Shown: positions 24,252 through 34,970, counted from the first letter of the stretch. The stretch: 64,000 nucleotides of DNA from Carallia brachiata (GCA_021464245.1 JADCRB010000043.1:5264794-5328793); one strand, 5' to 3'. Translations and numbers: made by a program. Notes: a model not told the origin generated them from the sequence alone.

Positions 24252-24926
24252 AACTCAGCATCAGTCTCAACCGATCTTCCCACACACAAGACCTTTGCTC
24301 CTCTGCCGCAAGAAAGATGGAACCAGTTGCAGAACCTCAAGACAAGGGAAGAAAGGTCACCTCGCACAAGGTGGCAACCGACCATGGCACAACTGCAAAT
24401 TTTGGAGGAAGTCTTCTACAACGATGGAGGTATTGTCCCTAACTCTACACAGATTCTCCAACTTGTCTCACGACTTCGCCCGCTAGGGGCAGTCGAAGGA
24501 AAAAATGTATATTTTTGGTTCCAGAATCGGAGACATAGGGAAACAGTGGCGCTGAGAGATGGTATTTCCAAAGCACAGCCTGTTGTTCCTATAGTAGATC
24601 TCACCAGTACAGCTTCACCCTCAAATGAAGCCGGCCCAAGTTCTACCACTGCAATGGTCTCTCCACGGTACGTTCATCAAAGCCGTAGCATATGGGAGCA
24701 TACATACTGGTCCTGGTGGTTTCACGGAGTCAGCCAAGGGTTCATCCCTCCTAGATACTTAAGTCTAGGAGGAATTTTTCTAGCACACAGGAGTCATTCC
24801 GGCGAAATTTTGCCTCTCTTTCCAGAATATTCCGGCAGCATCAACCAGCCGGAAAGCGACGTCAACATCATCGGCCCACCAGACGAGGTCGAGCTTGACT
24901 TGGAGCTGCGCCTCGGGCCCCGCTAG
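24252..24926 (+). CDS. WUSCHEL-related homeobox (WOX) protein frame inside an LTR retrotransposon
   Basis: The frame is open from 24,252 to the TAG at 24,924-24,926. Counting residues from the TTG at 24,327 gives 199. A WOX-type homeodomain spans about residues 13-78: TRWQPT, an ILEEVFYN helix 1, SRLR with GAVEGKNVYFWFQN in the turn and helix 3, which is the WOX-specific G-x-[IV]-EGKNV spacing. After WFQN it reads RRHRE instead of the usual HKARE. Residues 161-166 (ILPLFP) resemble the WUS box T-L-x-L-F-P. Residues 190-196 (LDLELRL) form an EAR-type repression motif. Known WOX proteins repress or activate transcription in meristems. No in-frame ATG precedes the homeodomain: the good ATG at 24,317 (MEPVAEPQDKG) is in another frame, and the first in-frame ATG (24,384) lies inside helix 1. 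Translation would need a non-AUG start or a one-base correction. There are no introns, as expected of a retro-captured transcript. Confidence 0.75.
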   Translation, partial: NSASVSTDLPTHKTFAPLPQERWNQLQNLKTREERSPRTRWQPTMAQLQILEEVFYNDGGIVPNSTQILQLVSRLRPLGAVEGKNVYFWFQNRRHRETVALRDGISKAQPVVPIVDLTSTASPSNEAGPSSTTAMVSPRYVHQSRSIWEHTYWSWWFHGVSQGFIPPRYLSLGGIFLAHRSHSGEILPLFPEYSGSINQPESDVNIIGPPDEVELDLELRLGPR

Positions 24927-25847
24927 GACGGCCGACAAGATAAGGTGCAACGACTTCTGCAACGACTTCGCAGCACACGGCAACGACTTCTGCCACACAC
25001 GGTAACGACTTTCGTGACACGCGTCAGCCGCTGCCTCTTTTGTCTCTTATGCAGGAAAGGGACGTGGATGGCCCTACCCGATTCTGCATACCTTTTTTTT
25101 GACTTTTCAAAAAAAAAAAAAAAAAAACTCTTTATTATTTGTATATATATCCTGCATGCCCGAGTTGTAATATTCACCCCTCAGCTCTTCTTTCTCAAAA
25201 AAAAAAAATGGCTAGTCTCTGCACTTGTCTCAGGAAGTTCTTCGATCAAGAAGTTGGAGGCGCACGAGCTAAGAAAAGAGGGAGTAGTCTTCTTCGAGGG
25301 ATCCTCGAAACTCAGTCTCCAACGCCATCGGTGTCATGGAGTTCCAACTACTCTCCTTAGTTCACATCTACCACAGAGGGATGAGAAGCTGCAATTATCC
25401 TAATCTTTCTTTGGATGCAGCGACGTACAGGGAAGTTCCAACTACTCTCCTTACGTCGAAGCAGACTTGGAAATCATCACTACAGTCAGTCTCTCTGTGA
25501 GCCGGTCTTGAAGTTCCAAGGTCCTGGGCCTTCCTCTTGGGGAGGTTCAAGTTCTTTGCCTACTGGATCATCCTCACCAGAGCTCTGGAACTTTAAGAGA
25601 TATAAAAAATCCTTTGCGGGCTATGGAAGCTCGAACGCACCTGGAGCCAAGACTTCAATTTTTATATTGGCTGGGCTGCTAACCTTCTCAAGATCGTATC
25701 GGATTCCTATTGCGATCCAACAACAGCAGGCATGGTCAAAGATAGAAGACTCCAACATTCAACGTTCATTAAGACATCTCAAGTTTCAAACTGGACTTCA
25801 AGACTCGGTTCGGATCATTACGGTAAAATTCTTCCTTACCGACCCTT
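24927..25847 (+). other. Region between the WOX frame and the PPT of element 2
   Basis: It begins with repeats of CAACGACTTCTGC (about 24,948-25,010), then a run of 19 A at about 25,109-25,127 and another of about 12 A before an ATG at 25,208. Frames of 152, 73 and 144 codons overlap here, but none matches a family I recognise. A GTTCCAACTACTCTCCTTA word is repeated at about 25,340 and 25,434. It may be 3' untranslated DNA of the captured gene plus the element tail. No function is proposed. Confidence 0.4.
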
Positions 25848-25861
25848 GAAGTGGGGGCATT
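25848..25861 (+). other. Polypurine tract of element 2
   Basis: GAAGTGGGGGCA ends directly before the 3' LTR. This is the usual place and composition for plus-strand priming. Confidence 0.65.
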
Positions 25862-26901
25862 TGTAAACACCAAAAAAAAAAAAAAAAAAATCAATGCATG
25901 CCCTACATGAAAGCAACAAGTGCATGCATATGAAAATGATGATTTCCATTTGGTTGATGACCATGCAAAATGTCAAAATTCAACCACCAAAGAGGGTCCT
26001 TGCCTTGTAGGATCCTACTCATGATGAATCATATGGAAATTTTAATTTCCATTTGATTGCAAAATGTCAAAATTCAACCACCAAAGAGGGTCCTTGCCTT
26101 GTAGGATCCTACTCATGATGATCATATGGAAATTTTAATTTCCATTTGATTGCAAAATGTCAAAATTCAACCACCAAAGAGGGCCCTTGCCATGTATGAT
26201 CCAAGTCATACAATTTTGGCATCCATCCTCCCCCAAAACCCTATAAATAGGGATCCCCTCAAAGCCTTTCAAATCATCCCAAGCAAAGCAAATCATTCAT
26301 CTTCTAAAGTTTTGCATCTCTTCCTTTCTCTCTCTAAATATTTTGGGTGTATGCTCTCTAGCTGCCACTAAGTTGGATCCGCTAGATCAAAAACCCAAGA
26401 TATTAAATATCCGAGTGGGATCAAGCCTCCTACGGCCCTCACCGGAGTCCAATCAATTCGAGTGGGATCAAGCCTCCTACGGCCCTCACCGGAGTCCAAT
26501 CAGTTCGAGTGGGATCAAGCCTCCTACGGCCCTCACCGAAGTCCATCCAATCCGAGTGGGATCAAGCCTCCTACGGCCCTCACCGAAGTCCATACAGTCC
26601 GAGTGGGATCAAGCCTCCTACGGCCCTCACCGGAGTTCAACTAATCCACTTGAGATCAAGTCGGCCCTCAGTGGGATCCATTTCCTATAGTTCAAGTTCA
26701 CGCTGTAGAAATTCACCATCTCTCGGTCAAGATTAAGCCTTCACGGCCTTTGACTAAATTACACAGGAGCATTAATCGGAGGATCTACCCAGAGATCGAC
26801 CCCACATAAATTTCTTTTTATTTTACAATTTTTTTTTATTGTAATTTGTTTCTGTATTTTTTGAGTCTAACTGTTACAGGCTCGAAATTTACAGTTTCAC
26901 A
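25862..26901 (+). repeat. 3' LTR of element 2
   Basis: Same structure as the 5' LTR, including five 47-bp units from about 26,413 and a TATA box at about 26,242. It lacks the 5-bp insertion between units 3 and 4 and a 2-bp insertion near 26,661. It is followed by the CTTCC target duplication (26,902-26,906). Confidence 0.92.
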
Positions 26902-29260
26902 CTTCCATATTACAATTGCATGTACTTATGATAAACTAGTATATCTTTCATGGATGAAATGGTCAGTGGCTTGAAAATGGAAGAAAACTCATTTTCCACA
27001 TTTTTCAAAAGGAAGTTTGCTTCACGTGATCCACGGTAAAAGCAGAAGCGTGTCGTAATATAATAGGTAATGTTTCAATCATTTTCCCTGGGCTCAACCG
27101 CCCAAACTATCTACGAGTGTTGGAGAATTTGAGTATTGTTTTTCATGCGAGTCAAATTGCAAAACGTGAAAGTTCACAAACCTTTGTAACTTGACAGCAT
27201 TGATTGATTGTTTGATTCCTCGGAGTACTGTCTCAGTTGTTTCGTTGCCACCTACGTGTTTGATGGACTTGGACAGCGACGCATTGATCACAGTTCACAA
27301 GCCACGGAGGCGAAGCAAGTACGGTGTCTTCACATCCACCACTTATTTCAGATATCATAAAACTTTTGTCAGCACACAATTGTCAGAATATGACAGAAAT
27401 ATAATAATTTAAATTATTAAATGTAAAAAATATATTAAACTTATAAAATAAAAAATAAATAAATTATTAATATTATTAAATTAACTGTAAAATCAAACTT
27501 CTCACAAGCCACGTACTGTCCGCGTACTGTTATATACGAATGCCAAAATTGGCCCCTGCAAAATAGGGGGCATTTACAGGGGACGGCGCCCCTCATCTGG
27601 TTGTCGCATTCCCAACTTTTATTCAAAAGGAAAAAACAAACACTTCTGGTAAAAGCGGGCGGACAAATGCCATAACAGAAGTATTTAGTGGACACAAGTT
27701 AGATAAAATTAAAGTGATTAAATGAATTAAAAAAATATAAATATAATAAATTATTATATATTGTCAGATGTATTGTATGCTTATTTGTATTTTCTTAATC
27801 TATACTTATCTGATGTTGCTCTTCTTTTAAAATTATGATACGATAATGAGAATATTAGATTTGCACGATACACGAATTTATTATAAGGATCTATTATATT
27901 TATTGAGAAATATAATTTCAACTGTGTTATATTTTGAAGGATAAAACAAAAAAAATTAAAATTGAGTATTATTTCTTTTTTTAAAAAAAATAGATATAAA
28001 TTCCATTTCTTTTATCCTTCCGAAGAAAACAAAAGGAAGTTTTTTTAGTAACAGTGCTTTGCAAAACCATCACAGAAATGATTGCAATTTTCAAGCAAGA
28101 AAAGCCTTCTCTAATGCTGCAAGAAAAATTACCTGTTGCCAGCAGTTTTGAGTCTTTTGACAATAGAATGCATAATTCATAGTTCCCCCTAAATTATACT
28201 GAGCACCAGCACATTATAAGCGTACCAGAATTTTCATTGATGAAAAAAATTTCACATTCAAGGCAAATTTTTGGAAGAAATTTTGTAACACACCTTTAGT
28301 ATTAAATCCCGGGTTTATAAATTAGAACATTTAGATGCCTGGATCCGCGGTTTGGTTTCCTTAAAACCCATAAATCCTGGAATCTCACTCAAGCTTGACA
28401 GTTGTGGAGCAGTAGAGTGTAGAGCATCTGAACCATCATGGCAGAACAGTGTTCTCTTGGTTGAGACCCTATTAAGGAGTATTGTGATTCTGTACTCAGA
28501 AGAGACGCAAAGCAACCAGATGGACCATAGGGGTTGAAGGAAAAGAAACTAGGTTTAGTCTGGCTAATAATTTTTCTAATTAGTGTGAGGACAACTAGGT
28601 CCATTGTTCCAAAGCCAAATTAACGGGCCTGGGACTCAATCCAACTTCAACACCCACCCCAAACAAGGTCATAGCTCAATCAATTCATACAATATCACAT
28701 ATATACTTATGTATGTTGATTTTTCTTCTGAGCTTTGTACTCCAACCTTACCAAAAAAAAATTGTTTTACTGAATTGAATCATCCCCTCTGTAGTTGTGG
28801 ATAACAGTTGACAGATAAAAAAAATGGGCAGCAATTGTGTAAAGTATACCAAATTTAGTCTTAGTAGTTATGGGGCACAAAATTTCTATAGGATTTACCC
28901 CAAGCACCAAAAGCAGTTTCACAGTGTACACACTATGGGGTCTAAGAAGAATCAAATGTACGTAGTTTTATCCTTATTCTTCACAAAAAGACTGTTTCCA
29001 CGCCCTTGAATTTGTGTCCTCCATATTACAATGCATAACCTTATCGCTAAAGAAAATGCCGAAAATACTAGAATTATGCTTGATACTACTTACTCACTTC
29101 CATGTCACTTCCATGAAGAGAAGAGTTGCATTGATTAAAATTAACATACACAACAGAAGGAAAGAGTCTATGAACAATTACAAAATTAAACTACCTCTAG
29201 TCTTATGGAAAGCATGATTTCGATTGCTTTACACGCTAAACCTGAAGGTATGTTAGATGA
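26902..29260 (+). repeat. Duplicated blocks W, R and T of unit 2
   Basis: W (26,902-27,110) matches 41,050-41,230 and, inverted, 3,240-3,480. R core (27,110-27,380) matches 5,990-6,340 and 44,860-45,200. T (about 27,990-29,260) matches 45,770-47,050 over its length, for example GATTGCAATTTTCAAGCAAG and CCTGGATCC words. Frames of up to 84 codons here are not preserved between copies, which argues against coding. Confidence 0.7.
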
Positions 29261-29941
29261 ATTTATGTTTGGTTTATCTTTATTTCTATAGATTCATGTA
29301 GGAAATTAAAGGCATCAATTTCCATATAAAAATTACTGTAAAAATATAAATATCTCAATTAGAATTCCTCTTCGGTCCAGAATCTCAAAGTTGAATAACT
29401 AGCCTCTTTGGAATCACGATCAACTCACGGTTAGAATGAAATTGCAATAAAAATTCATGGAAATCACTCATTTTTCCACAGCGCAAATACTTAGGATGAA
29501 AAACAATCAAAACCTTACCTTTCTATTCTCTCTACAACTTTTACGTTCAATTCTTATTTAGCGTTGGACACCACAAGAAAACAGAAAGGGAACCTCTTTA
29601 TATATGGAATGGTTTTGGTTTTTTTAACTTCTTTCTTATATATAAACTGATACCATTAGCTAGCTCATTTATTTATGTTATTTATCGGGTCTGGTCCATA
29701 CAATTAACCTATCGCGGACGGATTCCCAGACCCATAAATCAACATTTACCTTGCACATAATGGGTTTTTACCACCCGACCATGTGGTCATTTGATTTTCT
29801 CAAACATCCTTTAATACTTGGTAAGTAAGCCGTGCGACCTGCAAGTACACCTGTACTTGGTAGCTCAAACTATGTGCCGGTTAGGAATATCATAGCAGCT
29901 ACTACCCTTGGGAAAAATAATAATCATAATAATGGCTGGTA
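29261..29941. other. Gene-free stretch between block T and a Gypsy fragment
   Basis: It starts near a 24-bp word (29,297-29,320) repeated perfectly at 31,469-31,492. The rest is AT-rich with no gene, RNA or promoter that I can support. Confidence 0.4.
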
Positions 29942-30780
29942 ATGCCCCAGACAGACGGGCAAAGTGAAAGGTTAGGGATATCAGGTACTGAGTTGCACAG
30001 GAGTACAGCATATCATCCTCAGACAGACGGGCAAAGTGAAAGGTTAAATAGGTGTGTAGAAGCCTATCTTCGGTGCATGACCTTTCAAAGACCGCGCAAC
30101 TGGATGAAATGGCTACATTTGCCTGAATGGTGGTATAATTGTAGCTATCACTCAGCAATTGGGATGCCACCCTTTCAAGCTCTCTATGGCTATGCTCTAC
30201 CGTACCTCCCTGAATTGCCTATGGACCAAACCTCAGTTGCTTCTGTGGAATCATTTGTGCAAGAAAGACAGTGTATGACATCACTACTTAAGAAGCAGCT
30301 TGCTAAGGCTCAGCAAAGTATGAAATATTATTCTGATAAAAATAGAAGTGACTGGGTCTTTGAAATTGGGGATTTGGTATATTTGAAGCTGCAACCATAC
30401 AGGCAAACTACTGTTGCTTTAAGAAAGAACTTGAAGCTCTCCTCTAAGTATTATGGCCCCTTTGTCATTTTGGAAAGGGTTGGTCAAGTCGCTTGCAAGT
30501 TACAACTGCCACTTGGTTCTACCATACATCCAATTTTCCATGTTTCCTGCTCAAACGCTCCGTTGGATCTCATGGTTGTTTGATGCCTCAATTACCCTTA
30601 ACTGGACAAGATGGACAGATTTTGGTTGAACCAATTGCTGTTTTGGGTAGGCGTATAGTCAAGAGAAATAACCAAGCTATTACTCAACTGCTGATACCGT
30701 GGTCTAATCTCTCTTCAGATGATGCTACTTGGGAAGATTTCTCTTTTATCTCTGCCCAATTTCCAGAGTTCCAGCCTTGA
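29942..30780 (+). pseudogene. Chromovirus-type Gypsy integrase C-terminus with chromodomain-like end
   Basis: The frame opens inside the integrase core at AYHPQTDGQSERLNR, the conserved C-terminal core motif, and continues through GMPPFQALYGY, the GPF.ILERVGQVACKLQLP GPY/F module and IHPIFHVS. One frameshift near 30,550-30,580 moves the rest to the frame ending 30,780, where WSNLSSDDATWED and PEFQP fit a chromodomain-type tail. The core motif words are duplicated 70 bp apart at the left end (29,948 and 30,018). Upstream pol and gag are absent. Confidence 0.85.
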
Positions 30781-30811
30781 GGACAACGCAGCAATTTAGC
30801 TGGGCGGTATC

Positions 30812-31174
30812 TGTTAGGAATTTGGGTTGCCAAGTGTCTATGTAGTCCAATTTCCTTTGTGTGTTGTGTTTGAATTGTTAGTTGTTTTTGTAATATTAAT
30901 TGCAAGTATGCGTGGCAGTGTAATAAGCGTCAGATTGTGGTCTTTAAGTGTGGTAAGAAGTTAGTGTCCATCTATGATACGGAGGCGTCCGAATAAAGAG
31001 GGCACATAATATATATATTTATTCTGGATATGGACAAAGACAAACAATAAAAAAACTGAAATCTCTTTGTTCCAATAACTTCCTCTTCCTCTTTTCTTTT
31101 CTCTCAAATCTTCTCCCAATTTCTTTCACCCTTATCCCATGAATTTCTGTTCTAATTCTTCTTAAATCATAACA
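30812..31174 (+). repeat. 3' LTR of the chromovirus fragment
   Basis: TGTTAGGAAT...CATAACA (TG...CA, about 363 bp), beginning 32 bp after the chromodomain stop, where a 3' LTR is expected. No 5' LTR remains, so the ends are inferred. Confidence 0.55.
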
Positions 31175-31968
31175 GAAACTCAAACGTGTCACAAGTAATT
31201 GTAGTTCAAATTTTTGGTCCCAGAAAATTCAAACTTCAACTTCTCTCAACCTAGAGAGAAAAAGACCTTCATATTTTGCAGGTTTATTCCACTGCACATG
31301 AAATATATTCAAGCGAAATTCCAGGTCTTGATTTCCCTTGTACACGGAGTTTCCATTAAAGGGTTTCCATTTGATTTTTTTGAAGAACAGAATAGAGAAC
31401 TTGCATATTTAGAACAAAAAAAACATGCAATCAGGTTAGGAAACAATCCATACATGCTCTAATACTAATGTAGGAAATTAAAGGCATCAATTCATTGATA
31501 AATAGATAAATTACATGCATGCGACATGTAAAAACATTTCCCGAAGAAATGACGGCAGGGGCCAAAATTGGACCTGACTACTCGGCTTTCCTTAGCTTTC
31601 TTCTTGAAAGAGAGCCCGTAACCGTATTTAGGCTGAAAGCCCAATTCAAATTCGATTCCTCACAAATTGAAATGAGAAAGGCCGAACTTTGAAAGAACAT
31701 AGCCCACAAGAGATTAACAACCTAACCCAAGTCAGGTTTAACCTTCTAGTTTGGATGTTTCTCTCCTCAAGATTTCATAAAAAGAGTGCATTGCAAAGTA
31801 CTGAGCTCGTTTTCAAAGCTAAAGGTTTCGAGTTGAAATTCATGACAATAATTACGGCAACCTTGAATTAGCTATAACTGTCGTTATATATCTACATTAG
31901 TTGCAATGATGACAAACAATGTACAAATTAAATGATTATTGTAATCTTTTATGATGTATGCAATTTAA
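31175..31968. other. Spacer downstream of TSB copy 3, with an LTR-like scar
   Basis: GCTCTAATACTAATG at about 31,456-31,470 resembles the reverse complement of the tRNA-Met primer site. The repeated 24-bp word at 31,469-31,492 follows it directly. This could be the edge of a minus-strand Copia LTR into which the chromovirus fragment was nested. The remainder to the TSB stop codon is the likely 3' untranslated region. Confidence 0.35.
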
Positions 31969-34900
31969 CTAGCTAGAAGCGGCCATCCATTGTTCCATTA
32001 GATCTTTTGTGTAGTTAAAGACGGTTGCAGCATCTTTATCTCCGCGACCACTAAGATTTACTACCACCTTGGTGCCATTGGACAAACTGGGACAAAGTTT
32101 CTCCAGAAATGCCAGTGCATGAGATGCCTCCAAGGCTGGAACTATGCCTTCTAATCTGCATAGCCGCTGGTAAGCTGCAAAATATGAAGTACCAAAAGAT
32201 TAGTATTTTGCACCATAATTTCATGCTCCAATATGCTACTTCAATTTAAATAAATTCTAGCACTTGTCAGGATTTACCATCTACAGCTTCCTTGTTTGTG
32301 GCAGAGTGAAATTCTACACGCCCTGTGTCTCTCAAAAAGCTCAGTTCTGGGCTAACTCCTGGGTATTCCAACCTACAACATATTTCAATATAATGTGAGT
32401 AATTACTTTATAAAACGAGGCACCTTTTGTATTCATTGACTAAAATTTGAAATTGTTTGCATAAGTAGTATAGTTTTAGATTCAAAATCTCTTAAGTGCT
32501 TTTCATAAAGCAATTGAGAGTCGTGACGAAAAGAATCATGCTAGCACCCCAGAATTTATTGTGTAACACAAAGGAGTAACTTTACTACTACATCCAAATG
32601 TGTCATCCTAAAATTACTTTATAGTATAAAATTTGTAACTAAAAATAAAAATGGGAAAATATAAATTGTCAAGAAAATTACTTTTAACTATGAGAAAAAT
32701 TTTAGCTTGAGTTTTGTACTTGACACCAATAATGGGGTCCATTCACTTACCCTACAGCAATAGATTGTGGCCTAATAATTTGTCCTTCATCGTCCTGCAA
32801 CAAATAGCTCATGGATCCATGGTAAACTCCCACATCTCCTCTAGCCAAAGTTGCAGCATGTCTCCCACTATCCAAGCCAAAGCCTGCACCCTCAACTCCA
32901 ATCAATCTCACATCTTCATCTTGTATGAATTCATGGAATAGGCCCAATGCATTAGACCCACTTCCTACACAAGCAACCAACACGTCTGGCTTGCCTCCCC
33001 ATTTCTCCATTGCTTGCTTCCTTGTCTCCTTTCCGATCACCGACTGAAATTCACATACCATGCTTGGACATGGATGCGGCCCAACCACGGTCCCCGTCAA
33101 GTAGTAGCTTGTCTCTAAGTTCCCCGCCCATTCCCGGATTGCTTCTGAGCATGCTTCTTTATAATTGCCTTCCACTGGTTTTACCTGCCAATGATATATT
33201 AAACAAAATTAATCAAGATAGCCCAACTAACAACTAAGAGCTCAACAACTTTTTTTTTTGGTTTATAAAATGAAAAAGTATAAACAACATTCCATAAATT
33301 TATTAAGAAAGATTATCCTATTGTATATAGGTAAGCGTCATTATACTGAACTCATGAACAGATCCAAAAATTTTTCATGGTGGGGGCAAAATTAATATCT
33401 AAGACTATGAGGAAAAAAAGAAAAAAGGAATTGTGTGGGCGTAAAAAATTGACGGGGGGCCAAAAATAATTTTGAGTGGGGGTCAATGTGTTGAAATTTC
33501 ATATTTCATAGATATAAAAAAAAAAAAAAATCAGTGGAGGCAAGTGCCCATTGAATATTAGCTAGTTTTCCCCTTAAATGAACTATTAGATGAGTATATT
33601 CTCAAGATTTAATAAAAATTATTAAATTATTTTCTCACAATTATATTCACAAATACTTTTAACCATACTGAACATTGTGACGGGGATTCGAAGTGCTCAA
33701 CAAACTATCTGATCACTGGACTAGTGGAATCAAAACATAGTTTTATTTGAAAGTTTTTTCCACATTAAATAAAAATAATTTTTATGGTTCAAGTGAGAGC
33801 CTTGAAGCCGAATTTGTTTGAAAGGGAATTCTGGTCATACCAGAAAAAAAATAAAGGAGCTAGAAATACCTTAGCTCCTAAAAGCTTCATCAGGAGAAGA
33901 TTTGAGGATTGCTTATCCATATCAGTAGTGCCCATAAAGACAGTGCAATCTAAACCAAGCTTGGAGCAGGCAGCAGCAGTGGCGAAGCCGTGCTGTCCAG
34001 CGCCGGTGGCAGCCACGACTGTCGTCAGGCCCATGCGTTTGGCGATCATGGCCTGTGCAATCGCATTGTTCATCTTGTGTGCACCACAATGGCTTAGATC
34101 CTCTCTCTTGAGGTAGATTTCGGGTCCTTGTCCATCTTTGTTCTTGTAGTGATTTGTGAGCCCCTCAGCAAAGTACAAAGGTGTCTCCCTTCCCACGTAG
34201 TCTCTTAAAGCTGTCCTTAGTTCCTCCTGCATCGTACGAGTGGGTGTCATAATAACAACCAAAGGAAAAGACAAAGAAAGAACAATGGATGTAGTAACTG
34301 AAATCTCCTCCTAGTTCCGATAGTCGGTCCAATTCTGGTTCGGTTCTGATTTGAATCGGAATCGGAACTGGGTGTGAGCTACCGTCAGCAACATGTAACT
34401 CCTCTGCAAATTATCGTCAGTACCCAACTTCTTCTGGACATAATACCCATTTGTATGTACATTTTCCATGGCATTCTAAAAAACATGCCAAATTTCACAA
34501 AAAAACGTACGACGAAAAAAAAAAAAAAAAGAACTCACCTGAAATTCTGCATCTTGTAGAACATGCTTGAATTCAGCTTCCAGCCTGCTTAAACAAGTCA
34601 TGAGTGTTTCAGGCACAAACTTCCCTCCAAATTTCCCAAATTTTCCGGGAATCAATTTTAAGCCATCCTTGGGGACTTGGGTATCCGCCACCAATGGCCT
34701 ATTAACCACCAAGTTGGTGCTGGACCTTGTCGTGGCCATAGTTTTATGATCAAAAGCTAGAGAACAAGCTATCTGGGAATTGCTAATTCTTCTTTCCAAC
34801 CTCTTGTGGAGATTCCCTGGACATAAGTTACGTAGTTGGCAACCAAGGAAACTTGTTTGAACGTCGCAAGACATGTTCATGTTAGGCGTGTGTGCGTGTG

Positions 34901-34970
34901 ATGGGTCTTGGTTTTGTTGTGAAATTGCTGAACTAGAAGTGTGCATATATATAGGGGAGGAGCTAGCCAT
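31969..34970 (-). CDS. Tryptophan synthase beta-like PLP enzyme (TSB copy 3), catalytic Glu replaced by Ala
   Basis: Five exons with GT-AG introns: 34,970-34,539, 34,226-33,870, 33,184-32,751, 32,372-32,278 and 32,174-31,969. They join in frame to 507 codons. The roughly 100-residue Ser/His-rich leader suggests a plastid transit peptide; the mature part starts near [16 protein letters not shown]. The PLP Schiff-base Lys is kept in GAHKMNN (residue 195), as are GAGQHG and the C-terminal SGRGDKD. In bacterial TrpB the residue 22 after that Lys is Glu109, the acid that activates indole; here residue 217 (34,008-34,010) is Ala in AATGAGQHG. The phosphate loop reads GSGSN (337-341) instead of GGGSN, and the Lys-to-loop spacing is three residues shorter than in Salmonella. 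The family normally makes Trp from indole and Ser with TSA. I infer an intact gene for a changed reaction, or less likely a recently silenced one. ATG 35,066 is an alternative start. Confidence 0.88.

Larger units (their letters stand above)
20702..26901 (+). mobile_element. Complete pol-less LTR retrotransposon carrying a WOX homeobox ORF (element 2)
   Basis: 6,200 bp with matching target duplications, two near-identical LTRs (1,042 and 1,040 bp), PBS, gag and PPT, but no protease, RT, RNase H or integrase. After gag come an A-rich tract (23,240-23,395), degenerate CCAAATTC-type repeats (23,400-23,720), a CAGCTCA minisatellite, a tandem TATA array, and an intronless WUSCHEL-related homeobox frame. 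By eye the LTRs differ by about nine substitutions and a few small indels (roughly 99% identity), so the insertion is young. It belongs to the class of non-autonomous gag-only LTR elements (TR-GAG type) and would need RT and integrase supplied in trans. It is inserted in block Z/W of unit 2. The WOX capture is inferred from position inside the LTR pair. Confidence 0.92.

Noticed and set aside
24242..24442. 66-codon frame starting before the WOX homeodomain as a separate peptide gene
   Set aside because: It overlaps the homeodomain frame and has no homology I recognise; more likely the displaced N-terminus of the WOX frame.
27990..28600. Possible gene in block T (frames of 60-71 codons)
   Set aside because: The duplicate at 45,770-46,480 does not keep any of the frames, so there is no sign of coding constraint.
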